Below are positions 18,664-26,720 of a DNA stretch of 64,000 bases, piece after piece. The DNA lies in contig NZ_SAWZ01000001.1 of assembly GCF_004122095.1 (NCBI RefSeq), positions 682,001 through 746,000 of the forward strand, written 5' to 3'. Under the pieces are notes generated by a model that worked only from the letters and a program-made list of their open reading frames with translations, made no database searches and had not been told where the DNA came from. A program made the translations under genes and the position numbers. How positions within the stretch are numbered: the stretch's first letter is position 1; each line of letters opens with the position of its first letter. The DNA is from Pseudoxanthomonas composti. GTDB taxonomy: Bacteria; Pseudomonadota; Gammaproteobacteria; Xanthomonadales; Xanthomonadaceae.

Positions 18664-19650
18664 ATGCCGCTGCGCACGCTGCGGATTCGCACTCATGCCT
18701 GGCCGCTGAAGGAACCCTTCGCCATCGCCCGCGGCGTGCGCGACAGCGCGCGCGTGGTGATCGTCGAGCTGCGGCAAGGCCAGGCCATCGGCCGCGGCGA
18801 GGCGGGCGGGGTGGCGTATCACGGCGAAACAGCCGAGACGATGCTGGCCCAGCTCGAGGCGGTGCGTGCGGCGGTGGAGGCCGGCTGCCAGCGCGATGCG
18901 CTGCTGGCGCTGCTGCCCGCAGGCGGAGCGCGCCATGCGCTGGATGCGGCGCTGTGGGATCTGGAAGCCAAGCGGGCCTGTACACCGGCCTGGCAGCTTG
19001 CCGGCATCGCACGCTGGGCACCGCTCGCCTCGGCGGTGACCATCGGCATCCGGGATGAGGCCGCCTACGAGACGGCCGCGCGCCAATGCGCCGACTTTCC
19101 CTGGCTCAAGATCAAGGTCGGCGCCGGCGATCCGGTCCCGGCCATCGCCGCCGTGCGCCGCGGCGCCCCGCAGGCGCGCCTGATCGTGGACGCCAACCAG
19201 GCCTGGACGGTGGACGCGCTGGAGCGCCATGCCGCCGCGCTGGCGCCGTTGCGGATCGATCTGCTGGAACAACCCGTGCCCGCCGGGCAGGACGCGGCGC
19301 TGGAACACCTCGACAGCCCGATCCCGCTGTGCGCGGACGAAGCCTTCTGCACGCTCGCCGATCTGCCGCAGATCGCGCGCCGCTACCAGTTCGTCAACAT
19401 CAAGCTGGACAAGACCGGCGGCCTGACCAGCGCCCTTGAACTGGCCGACGCCGCGCGCGCAGCCGGCCTGCGGCTGATGGTGGGTTGCATGCTGGGCGGT
19501 TCGATCTCGATCGCACCGGCGACCCTGCTGGCGCAGCAATGCGAGATCTGCGATCTGGATGGCCCCTGGCTGCAGGCGCAGGACTGGCCGCACGGGGTGA
19601 CCTATCGCAATGGGCTGATGCAGCTGCCCACGCCCGCGCTGTGGGGATAG
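18664..19650 (+). CDS. dgcA: Enolase-superfamily epimerase DgcA-like (N-acetyl-D-glutamate racemase / dipeptide epimerase)
   Basis: A 328-residue enzyme with the enolase superfamily layout: N-terminal capping domain, then a barrel with the acid/base lysine in WLKIKVG, metal ligands in VDANQAW, LLEQPV and CADEAF, and the second lysine in FVNIKLDKTGG. This matches the L-Ala-D/L-Glu epimerase and DgcA group. Its tight coupling to dgcN supports racemisation of N-acetyl-D-glutamate to the L form. The start at 18664 is used because the longer frame lies inside dgcN. Confidence 0.88.
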   Translation: MPLRTLRIRTHAWPLKEPFAIARGVRDSARVVIVELRQGQAIGRGEAGGVAYHGETAETMLAQLEAVRAAVEAGCQRDALLALLPAGGARHALDAALWDLEAKRACTPAWQLAGIARWAPLASAVTIGIRDEAAYETAARQCADFPWLKIKVGAGDPVPAIAAVRRGAPQARLIVDANQAWTVDALERHAAALAPLRIDLLEQPVPAGQDAALEHLDSPIPLCADEAFCTLADLPQIARRYQFVNIKLDKTGGLTSALELADAARAAGLRLMVGCMLGGSISIAPATLLAQQCEICDLDGPWLQAQDWPHGVTYRNGLMQLPTPALWG

Positions 19651-19741
19651 CACGGCCAATCCACCCACCTTGCCTTCTCCCGCGCGGAAGAAGGTGCCCA
19701 ACGCGCGGATGAGGGCCGATGGCCGTGCGCGGCGATGGGCC

Positions 19742-21274
19742 TCATGGCGAATCGGCCGAGCCCACCGACCAGCCCTGGCCCGAACGCGGCTGCGCTGGCC
19801 CGCGCGTTGCCAGCTGCTGGCACAGTTCGCCGATCCGCCCCACGGCGCCCAACAGACGCGGCGTGGGCGCGTTCGCACAGTTCAACCGCAGGTAGTTCAG
19901 CAAATCCGCGCGCGGGGAGAACAGCGGACCGGGGCTGACGCCGATGCCCAACGCCAGTGCAAGGCCATGCACCTCCCGCGCGTCGATCTGGCGCGGCAGT
20001 TCCACCCACAACAGGAAGCCGGCGCGCGGCGCTGAGACACGGGTTCCTTCGGGGAAACTCGCCTGGACCTGTGCGGTGACAGCCCGCAGCGCCTCGGCGA
20101 TGCGTGACTTCAGACGCCGCAGATGACGGTCGTAGTCGCCGCTGGCCAGCACCTCGGCCGCTGCAGCCTCGAGCAGCGGTGCACCTGCCCAGTCCGCCGC
20201 CTGGCGCGCCTGCAGCACTTGCGCCTGGTAACGCCCGGCGGCGATCCAGCCGATGCGCCACCCAGGCGCCAGCGTCTTGGACAGCGAGCTGCAATACAGG
20301 ACGTTGCCGCTGCGATCGAAGGCCTTGCAGGCGGGCGGGCGCTGGTTCTTGCCGGCCAGGTCGCCGTATACGTCGTCCTCGATCAACGGGATGCCCGTGC
20401 GTGCGAGCAGGGCCACCAGTGCTCGCTTGCGCGCGATCGGCATGCTGGCACCGAGCGGGTTCTGCACCGTGGGCGAGGCCAGCACGGCCGCAGGCCGGTG
20501 ACGTTCGATGGCCTCGGCGAGCGGCGCCAGCAGTAAGCCCTCTGCCGGATCGGTGGGGATTTCCAGCGCCCTCAGGCCCAGGTCCTCCAGCAGCAGAAGT
20601 GTGCCGAAGTAGGCCGGGCGCTCGATCGCCACCACATTCCCCGGCCGGCACACCGCACGCAGGGCCAGGCGCAGCGCCTGGGTCGCGCCGGCGACGACGA
20701 CGAGTTCGTCCGGGCCGAAGCGGGCGCCCCACTGCGCCGCCCGCGCCGCGATCTGGCCGCGCAGCTCGGCTCGGCCCGGCGGCAGGCTGTAGCCTTGCCC
20801 ATGCGCTTCCAGCCGGCGCCCCGCGGCCAGCAGCGACCGCTGCAGGGCCGCCGTGGGCAGCCAGGCCGGATCCGGCAGCGCGGCTCCCAAGGGCACCAGA
20901 CGGGCATCGGCGTTGCTGAACAGCGAGCGCGCCACAGCCGACATCGTCACAGGGACCGGACGCTGTGATGGGCGGGAGGACGGTGCGCCCCGGCTCGTGG
21001 TCACTTGCCGGACGAAGTAGCCCGAGCGCGGACGTGCGACGATCAGGCCCTGCGCCTCCAGCGAGCGCAGCGCCTCCAGCGCCGTCGGCAGGCTGACCTG
21101 CTCGCGCTCGGCCAGCTTGCGCGCCGAGATCACCCGCTCGCCGGGACGCAGCGCGCCCGAAGCCAGGGTCTGACGCAACATCTCGGCGATGCGTCGGTAG
21201 TGCGGCAAGGTTAGGCGTGAGGATGGGTCGGCGATTACCATCTGTGCAGTCACGTCTTTCATGGATCTGACCAT
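19742..21274 (-). CDS. MocR-type regulator (GntR wHTH fused to aminotransferase domain)
   Basis: A 510-residue fusion. Residues about 20-95 form a GntR winged helix (YRRIAEMLRQTLASGALRPGERVISARKLAEREQVSLPTALEALRSLEAQGLI shortened here to its start and end). From about 130 it is a class I aminotransferase with the PLP lysine in SSLSKTLAPGWRIGW and the aspartate in IEDDVYGD. MocR proteins bind PLP or aminoacyl-PLP and usually control a neighbouring gene. It is divergent from the arylamine N-acetyltransferase gene by 50 bases, and faces dgcA; either could be a target. Confidence 0.9.
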   Translation of the reverse strand: MVRSMKDVTAQMVIADPSSRLTLPHYRRIAEMLRQTLASGALRPGERVISARKLAEREQVSLPTALEALRSLEAQGLIVARPRSGYFVRQVTTSRGAPSSRPSQRPVPVTMSAVARSLFSNADARLVPLGAALPDPAWLPTAALQRSLLAAGRRLEAHGQGYSLPPGRAELRGQIAARAAQWGARFGPDELVVVAGATQALRLALRAVCRPGNVVAIERPAYFGTLLLLEDLGLRALEIPTDPAEGLLLAPLAEAIERHRPAAVLASPTVQNPLGASMPIARKRALVALLARTGIPLIEDDVYGDLAGKNQRPPACKAFDRSGNVLYCSSLSKTLAPGWRIGWIAAGRYQAQVLQARQAADWAGAPLLEAAAAEVLASGDYDRHLRRLKSRIAEALRAVTAQVQASFPEGTRVSAPRAGFLLWVELPRQIDAREVHGLALALGIGVSPGPLFSPRADLLNYLRLNCANAPTPRLLGAVGRIGELCQQLATRGPAQPRSGQGWSVGSADSP

Positions 21275-21324
21275 ACAGAGGATCCCTTGCTTCGCCCATC
21301 GTGAGACTCCCGACAGGAGCCATC

Positions 21325-22110
21325 ATGTACGCGAGCAACTTCGATCTCCCCAGCTATTTCCAACGCATCGGCTACGCCGGCCAAGCCAGGGCCGATACCG
21401 CCACGCTGCATGCGCTCATGCGCCACCAGTTGTTCTCGGTGCCATTCGAGAACCTGGACGTGCAAGCCGGAAGAATCGTCTCGCTGGTACCGGAAGACAT
21501 TGCCGAGAAGCTGCTGCGGCAGGGCCGTGGCGGCTACTGCTACGAGGTCAACGGGCTGTTTGCCATGGCCTTGTCGGCTGTGGGCATCCCTTACCGCTTC
21601 GTCGCCGCGCGGCCGATGTTCTATCCGGCGCGCCGACCGCGCACCCATATGGCGTTGATCGCAGAGGTCGAAGACCGACGCTGGCTATGCGACCTGGGTT
21701 TCGGCAGCTATGGCATCCGCGCACCGATGGACCTGGACCTGCTCGACATCGACATCGTGCAGGACGGCGATGTCTTCCGCCTCAGCCACGATCCATGCGG
21801 CGAATACGTGCTGCAAGCGAAGGTGGGGGGCCACTGGACCAAGCAGTTCGGCTTCGACCTCTGGCCGCAGGAGTGGGTGGACTTCATGCCGGCCAACCAT
21901 CTCAATTCCACCCATCCCGAGGCGATCTTCGTGCAGAAGCTGCTGATGGTCCGGCATCGTCCGGATGGACGTGTCATCCTTCTTGGCGACACGCTCACGA
22001 ACGTGACGAACGGGCACTCCGAAAAGCGGACATTGACCAGGGAGGAAGTCACGCAGGTGCTGGAAACGCACTTTGGCCTGTCGTTCTTGCGTGCAGGGAT
22101 GAAGGTGTAA
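21325..22110 (+). CDS. nat: Arylamine N-acetyltransferase
   Basis: A 261-residue enzyme that moves acetyl from acetyl-CoA to arylamines or hydrazines. The catalytic triad is intact: C72 in RGGYCYEVNGLF, H108 in THMALI and D123 in LCDLGFG. The start at 21325 has AGGAG six bases upstream; the longer frame from 21301 lies in the short divergent promoter gap. Natural substrates of bacterial NATs vary. The divergent MocR regulator may control it. Confidence 0.93.
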   Translation: MYASNFDLPSYFQRIGYAGQARADTATLHALMRHQLFSVPFENLDVQAGRIVSLVPEDIAEKLLRQGRGGYCYEVNGLFAMALSAVGIPYRFVAARPMFYPARRPRTHMALIAEVEDRRWLCDLGFGSYGIRAPMDLDLLDIDIVQDGDVFRLSHDPCGEYVLQAKVGGHWTKQFGFDLWPQEWVDFMPANHLNSTHPEAIFVQKLLMVRHRPDGRVILLGDTLTNVTNGHSEKRTLTREEVTQVLETHFGLSFLRAGMKV

Positions 22111-22535
22111 GCGAGGCGAGCGGGCATCGGAACGCCGAGGTTAGGCAGTGGGTTTCCGCGGGCACCGGCCACCGTGGCGGCGCCAGTGTCGGGCCAGTGC
22201 TCTGCGGTGCTGGCCAGGCAGATCCGGCGCGACCCGCTTGGCCAGAACATCGAGCAACACACGGACTCTTGCGGGAACCTGTGGACCAGGGCCCACCAAG
22301 ACCGCATGGATCTCGTCCACCGCACCAGCGTCGCAAGGCGCCAGCAAGGTGAGCGCTCTGCCAGGTGCTGACAGGCCCAAGGTCCATGCATGGCGCGACG
22401 CGAGAAACCCGGTGCCAGAGTTCGTGCATGTCGAACAAACCTCTCACGCACTGCCTGCGGACCGGCATATGCTGGCCTGTGCGGGACTGGCGAGCATCGC
22501 CTCCTCGAACAGGTAGAGATCAGCCCGTCTTCGAC
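22111..22535. other. Gene-poor gap containing a degraded LysR gene
   Basis: A 425-base stretch between nat and the IclR gene. Apart from the LysR C-terminal remnant on the minus strand, no open frame is convincing. The IclR promoter should lie near 22440-22530. Confidence 0.45.
22141..22416 (-). pseudogene. C-terminal remnant of a LysR-type regulator
   Basis: The minus strand reads GTGFLASRHAW, then GRALTLLAP, DEIHAVLVGPGP and VPARVRVLLDVLAKR before a stop at 22141. This order is the end of a LysR substrate-binding domain (ligand loop, GRLVRLLP-type strand, IHAVYP-type strand, VRALLDFLA-type last helix). The upstream sequence changes frame and the DNA-binding domain is gone, replaced by the start of the IclR gene region. 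It is a decayed gene rather than a functional short protein. Confidence 0.5.
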
Positions 22536-23261
22536 ATGTCGACAATCGACGAGAACCGACGCATCCAATCGGTCGAGCGCGCGATGGCCTTGCTGGAAGC
22601 CATCGCGGCCGCGGGCGGGCAGGCGCGCCTTGTAGATCTGTCGGGGCAGCTGGCCTTGAGCAAAAGCACGCTGCACGGCTTGCTCAACACGTTGGCGGCG
22701 ATGGGCTACGTGTCGCGCCACGGTACCCGCTACGCCCTTGGATTACGACTTCGCGAGATCGCACAGCCGCTGAGCGATGCCGATGCGTTGCTGCGTACCG
22801 CGTGTGCCCCCGCATTGCAGGAACTGGCGCGGCGCAGCGCCGAGACCTGCTACCTGGCCGTGCCCTGCGGCACGCGCGAATACCTCTACATTGATGCCGT
22901 GGAAGGCCGTCGCAACCTGCGCATGGGCAGCCCGCGCGGGCGCCGCGAGGGGTTGACCACCTCGGCCATCGGCAAGCTGTTCCTCGCCCACGATCCGGGC
23001 CTGGTGCGCAGCCTGCGACGGGCAGGAATGCTGCCGGCCACCCTGGAAGCGGAGCTGCGCACCATCGACAAGGCCGGCTATGCGCTGGACCTGGAAGAAG
23101 CCGAGCCCGGCCTGAACTGTCTGGCACTGCCAGTGCGATTCGAAGGCCGCGTTATGGCCGCGCTCGGTGTTGCCGGGCCTGCGCATCGTCTGCGCAAATC
23201 CGTCCTGTGCAGCCTCGCCACCACCTGCATGCGGGAATTGTTCGGCATGCTCAAACTTTAG
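22536..23261 (+). CDS. IclR family transcriptional regulator
   Basis: A 241-residue regulator: N-terminal winged helix (IQSVERAMALLEAIA, then LSKSTLHGLLNTL) and a C-terminal IclR effector domain with LTTSAIGKLFLA and GLNCLALPVRFEGRVMAALGVAGP. The start at 22536 fits the family; a longer frame from 22365 has no support. It lies upstream of and on the same strand as the HbpS/GlcG-like, MFS and ABM genes, 82 bases away, and is their likely local regulator. Confidence 0.9.
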   Translation: MSTIDENRRIQSVERAMALLEAIAAAGGQARLVDLSGQLALSKSTLHGLLNTLAAMGYVSRHGTRYALGLRLREIAQPLSDADALLRTACAPALQELARRSAETCYLAVPCGTREYLYIDAVEGRRNLRMGSPRGRREGLTTSAIGKLFLAHDPGLVRSLRRAGMLPATLEAELRTIDKAGYALDLEEAEPGLNCLALPVRFEGRVMAALGVAGPAHRLRKSVLCSLATTCMRELFGMLKL

Positions 23262-23343
23262 CGGCCGTTCGGCTGCGGCACCTTCCCGGGTCGATCGCAC
23301 GCCGGGATCATGCAAGCCCCAGCAACTGAAAAGGGGTTTCGGG

Positions 23344-23748
23344 ATGCCTTCTTCCCTGAGCGAATCCACAGTCCAGCAGATCATCGAGCGCGCTCGTACG
23401 CTCGCGAGTGAACAGCATTTTGCCATCAACGTCGCCGTCGTCGACGAGGCCGGCCTGTTGCGCGGCTTCCTGCGGCAGGACGACGCCGTCGCCGGTGCGA
23501 TCGACGTTGCGATCAAGAAGGCGCGCACGGCCGCCTTGTTCCGCACCGACAGCCTGGAGCTGGGCGCGACGGCGCACCCAGGCGGTGCGATCTACACACT
23601 GGAGGCGACCAATGGCGGCCTCATCAGCTTTGGTGGCGGCGTGGTGCTGCGCGACGCACGGGCCCAAGCGATCGGCGCCGTCGGCGTGGCCGGCGCCACG
23701 GTCGAAGCGGATCAGGCCATTGCCTTGCGAGCCGCAGGCCGCGCATGA
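23344..23748 (+). CDS. GlcG/HbpS family haem-binding-like protein (DUF336)
   Basis: A 134-residue protein of the GlcG/HbpS family: VAVVDEAGLLRGFLRQDDA near residue 32, AIKKARTAALF near 55, HPGGAIYTLE near 80 and GAVGVAGATVEADQAIA at the end. Members bind haem or cobalamin-related ligands or occur beside glycolate and aromatic-degradation genes. No signal peptide is present. Its last codons overlap the MFS gene start by 4 bases (ATGA), showing translational coupling. Confidence 0.85.
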   Translation: MPSSLSESTVQQIIERARTLASEQHFAINVAVVDEAGLLRGFLRQDDAVAGAIDVAIKKARTAALFRTDSLELGATAHPGGAIYTLEATNGGLISFGGGVVLRDARAQAIGAVGVAGATVEADQAIALRAAGRA

Positions 23749-24950
23749 GCCCGGCGCATCGCACTCATCCCGGCGTCTGGGCGCTGGCGGTCACGGCGTT
23801 CGCCATCGGCGTGGCCGAGTTCATCGTGGTCGGCATCCTGCCGGCCGTTGCCGACGACCTGGACGTGCCATTGGCGCGCGCCGGTCGGCTGGTCGGGTTC
23901 TATGCGCTGGCGCTGGCGCTGGGCACGCCCATCGTCGTGCTGGCCCTGGCGCGACTGCCACGCAAGCCGCTGCTGTTGGCGCTGGTAGCGGTATTCCTGA
24001 TCGGCAACCTGCTGTCGGCGCTGTCCGCAAGCTACGAACTGCTGCTGACGGGGCGCATCCTGACGGCGCTGGCCCACGGCAGCTTCTTCGCCATCGGCTC
24101 CACCGTCGCGGCGCGGCTCGCGCCCGAGGGCCGGGCCGGCAGCGCCATCGCGGCGATGTTCGCCGGCTTGACCCTGGCGATGGTGATCGGCGTGCCGCTG
24201 GGTAGCCTTGTCGGCAACGCGCTGGGTTGGCGCCTTCCGTTCTTCGCGGTGGCGGCACTGGCGGCATTGGCCTGGCTGGCGACGGCGCAGTGGGTGCCGA
24301 CGCTGCCGACACCGGCGGCCGGACCGGCAGGCGCGCAGTTGGCGTCGCTGACCCGCGTGCCGATCCTGGCGATGATGAGCATCACCGTGCTCGGCTTTGG
24401 CGCCAGCTTTGCCGCCTTTACCTTCATCATGCCGATCCTGACCAAGATCACCGGCTTCTCCACGCAGACGGCCAGCCTGCTCCTGGTGGTGTTCGGCGTC
24501 GCTACCCTGGTCGGCAATCTCGCCGGCGGGCGCTGGGCGTCCAGCCTGGGGTGGACGTTAGCGCTGCGGCGCATGCTGGCCGGACTGCTGGTGGTGCTGC
24601 TGGCCTTGGCCGTGGCACTGCCGTGGCAGTGGGCGATGGTGCCGCTGTTACTCGCCTGGGGCCTGCTCGCCTTCGGCCTGTCGCCGGGTTGCCAAGCCGG
24701 CATGCTTGAGACGGCCCAGCACTGGATACCGCGCGCGGTGGATTTCGCCTCGGCGCTGAACATCTCGGCCTTCAATCTCGGCATCGCCCTGGGGCAGACG
24801 CTGGGCAGCGGCCTGGTCGCACGAGAACAGTTGGCGATGACGCCCTGGGCCGGCGCGGCGCTGGCGCTGCTGGCGCAGGCGCCGCTGTGGTGGCTGGCGC
24901 GCAGGCATGCGCACCGTGCGGGCGAGATCGCGCGACCGCCGGCGGGCTGA
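23745..24950 (+). CDS. MFS transporter, DHA1 drug/sugar efflux type
   Basis: A 401-residue inner-membrane protein with twelve predicted helices. The N-terminal signature GVAEFIVVGILPAVADDL (residues about 20-37) is typical of the AraJ/YdhP/PbuE-like DHA1 efflux group, and GRILTALAHGSFFAIGS is the motif in helix 4. Substrate unknown. It is translationally coupled to the GlcG-like gene and followed after one base by the ABM gene, so the three probably respond together to a small, perhaps aromatic or quinone-like compound. Confidence 0.88.
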   Translation: MSPAHRTHPGVWALAVTAFAIGVAEFIVVGILPAVADDLDVPLARAGRLVGFYALALALGTPIVVLALARLPRKPLLLALVAVFLIGNLLSALSASYELLLTGRILTALAHGSFFAIGSTVAARLAPEGRAGSAIAAMFAGLTLAMVIGVPLGSLVGNALGWRLPFFAVAALAALAWLATAQWVPTLPTPAAGPAGAQLASLTRVPILAMMSITVLGFGASFAAFTFIMPILTKITGFSTQTASLLLVVFGVATLVGNLAGGRWASSLGWTLALRRMLAGLLVVLLALAVALPWQWAMVPLLLAWGLLAFGLSPGCQAGMLETAQHWIPRAVDFASALNISAFNLGIALGQTLGSGLVAREQLAMTPWAGAALALLAQAPLWWLARRHAHRAGEIARPPAG

Positions 24951-24951
24951 C

Positions 24952-25245
24952 ATGCTGGCTGTTAACCTGATCGTGATGCTGCAAGCCTCGGAAGGACGCA
25001 CCAAGGAACTGCACGACAGCCTGCGGACCTTGCGTGAGGCCAGTCTGCTGGAGCCGGGATGCCTGGACTATCGGATCGCCCAAGGACGCCGCTCGCCCCA
25101 CCGCTTCTTCCTGCTGGAGCGCTGGGCCGACGCGCAGGCCCTGTCCCGGCACGAGCGAACGCAGCACTTCCTGGATGGTGTGGCACGCGTGCAGGCGTGC
25201 TGCGATTGCGTGGACGTGCAGCCGATACTGTGGCTGCTGGAATGA
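24952..25245 (+). CDS. Antibiotic biosynthesis monooxygenase (ABM) domain protein
   Basis: A 97-residue protein of the ABM/YgiN fold: MLAVNLIVMLQASEGRTKEL, SLLEPGCLDYRIAQ, FFLLERWADAQALSRHERTQHF. Members are cofactor-free monooxygenases or quinol monooxygenases, acting as dimers. It begins immediately after the MFS stop codon. Confidence 0.82.
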   Translation: MLAVNLIVMLQASEGRTKELHDSLRTLREASLLEPGCLDYRIAQGRRSPHRFFLLERWADAQALSRHERTQHFLDGVARVQACCDCVDVQPILWLLE

Positions 25246-25620
25246 CGATGCGACAGGGAAACGACGATCCCGGATCTGCTTCCGCACCATCCAGCCACTG
25301 CTTGGCCCCATGGACCAGGCGCCGCGCGTCCCGCCGTGTTTCGATGCGGATCGTCGGTCATGACAACACATCCGCGTCATATGGCTGGCGAGAACACAAT
25401 GTCGGCGTGATCGTCAGACAGCGCAACGGCGCCCGGTCAAGTCCCTAGCGAACATCCAAGCGCTCAGTAAATCCACCAAAGCGCGCTCTGCAGACTGCAG
25501 CGCGGCGCACCTTGCGTTTCGATCGTCAGCCAGATGCAGATGGACTCGACTGTGCCGCAAGCGCGCCGAGTTCGTCACCCGCGACTGTTTTCGGCGGCGT
25601 GAGAAGTGAGCGAATCTCGC
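25246..25620. other. Intergenic stretch, nothing recognised
   Basis: A 375-base gap between the convergent ABM and aldolase genes. Reading frames in it have no family features and no repeat or strong terminator was seen. Confidence 0.4.
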
Positions 25621-26625
25621 TCAGCCTTCCCACTTGCCCTGCGCGGCCAAGCCGTTGGCCTTGGCGCGCTCGAACACCAGCGCCTGGGCCTTGGCGACAT
25701 TGCCCTTCAGGTCCTTGGACCACAGCTGCAGCGCGGCCTGCTGCATCGCGCGACCGTAGGAGAAGCTCAGCGGCCAGGGCAGGTTGCCCACGCGATTCAT
25801 CGCGTCCAGGTGCGCGGTGGCGTCCTCGTCGGACTGACCGCCGGACAGGAACACGATTCCCGGCAGGATCGCCGGCACGGTGCTCTTCAGGCACATGATG
25901 GTCGACTCGGCCACCTCCTCCACATCGGCGTCTTCGTCGCAGTCCTTGCCCGGCAGCACCATGGACGCCTTGAGGATGGTGCCTTCCAGCAGCACGCCCT
26001 GCTCGTGCAGCGCGCCGAACAGCGAGCGCAGCGTGGCTTCTGTGACCTCATAGCAGGTCTGGATGTCGTGGTCGCCGTCCATGAGCACCTCCGGCTCCAC
26101 CATCGGCACCAGGCCCTGCTCCTGGCACAGCGCGGCGTAGCGCGCCAGCGCGTGGGCATTGGCCTCGATGCAGGTGCCGGAGGGAATGTCCTCGGCGATG
26201 TTGATGACCGCGCGCCACTTGGCAAAGCGCGCGCCCAGCTTGTAGTACTCCTTCAGCCGATCGCGCAGGCCGTCCAGGCCTTCGGTGACCAGCTCGCCCG
26301 GGCAGCCGGCCAGGGCGGTGGTGCCCTTGTCGACCTTGATGCCGGGAATGATGCCCTGCTTGGCCAGGTAGTTGGCGAACGGCGTGCCGTCCTTGGTGGA
26401 CTGGCGCAGGGTCTCGTCGAACAGGATCGCGCCGGAGATGTGCTGGCTCAGCCTGGGCGTGGTCAGCAGCAGCTCGCGGTAGGCGCGGCGGTTCTCCTCG
26501 GTGTTCTCGATGCCGACGCTGGCAAAGCGCTTGCCGATGGTGGCGGTCGATTCGTCGATGGCGATGATGCCCTTGCCGGGAGCGACCATGGCCTGTGCGG
26601 TTTCGGCCAGCTGTTCGATGCTCAT
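25621..26625 (-). CDS. Class I fructose-bisphosphate aldolase
   Basis: A 334-residue Schiff-base aldolase interconverting fructose 1,6-bisphosphate and the triose phosphates. The lysine forming the Schiff base is K219 in LLEGTILKASMVLPG. Further family blocks are GKGIIAIDESTATIGKR near residue 18, GIIPGIKVDKG near 91, PMVEPEVL near 174 and FLSGGQSDEDA. The start at 26625 matches the family. It is the last gene of the leftward pgk/pyk cluster, completing lower glycolysis or gluconeogenesis. Confidence 0.95.
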   Translation of the reverse strand: MSIEQLAETAQAMVAPGKGIIAIDESTATIGKRFASVGIENTEENRRAYRELLLTTPRLSQHISGAILFDETLRQSTKDGTPFANYLAKQGIIPGIKVDKGTTALAGCPGELVTEGLDGLRDRLKEYYKLGARFAKWRAVINIAEDIPSGTCIEANAHALARYAALCQEQGLVPMVEPEVLMDGDHDIQTCYEVTEATLRSLFGALHEQGVLLEGTILKASMVLPGKDCDEDADVEEVAESTIMCLKSTVPAILPGIVFLSGGQSDEDATAHLDAMNRVGNLPWPLSFSYGRAMQQAALQLWSKDLKGNVAKAQALVFERAKANGLAAQGKWEG

Positions 26626-26720
26626 GCGCGTCCAGTCATACGGAAAATCGGGGACGCCAGTATAGCCCCCGCCCCCGTTCGCCCCGCGCACGCCCCGGCT
26701 TCAGCCACACCGGATGCGGC

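Noticed and set aside
16193-19021. 942-codon minus-strand frame across the serine hydrolase and dgcN
   Set aside because: It overlaps three genes with intact catalytic motifs on the other strand and has low-complexity composition; an antisense artefact.
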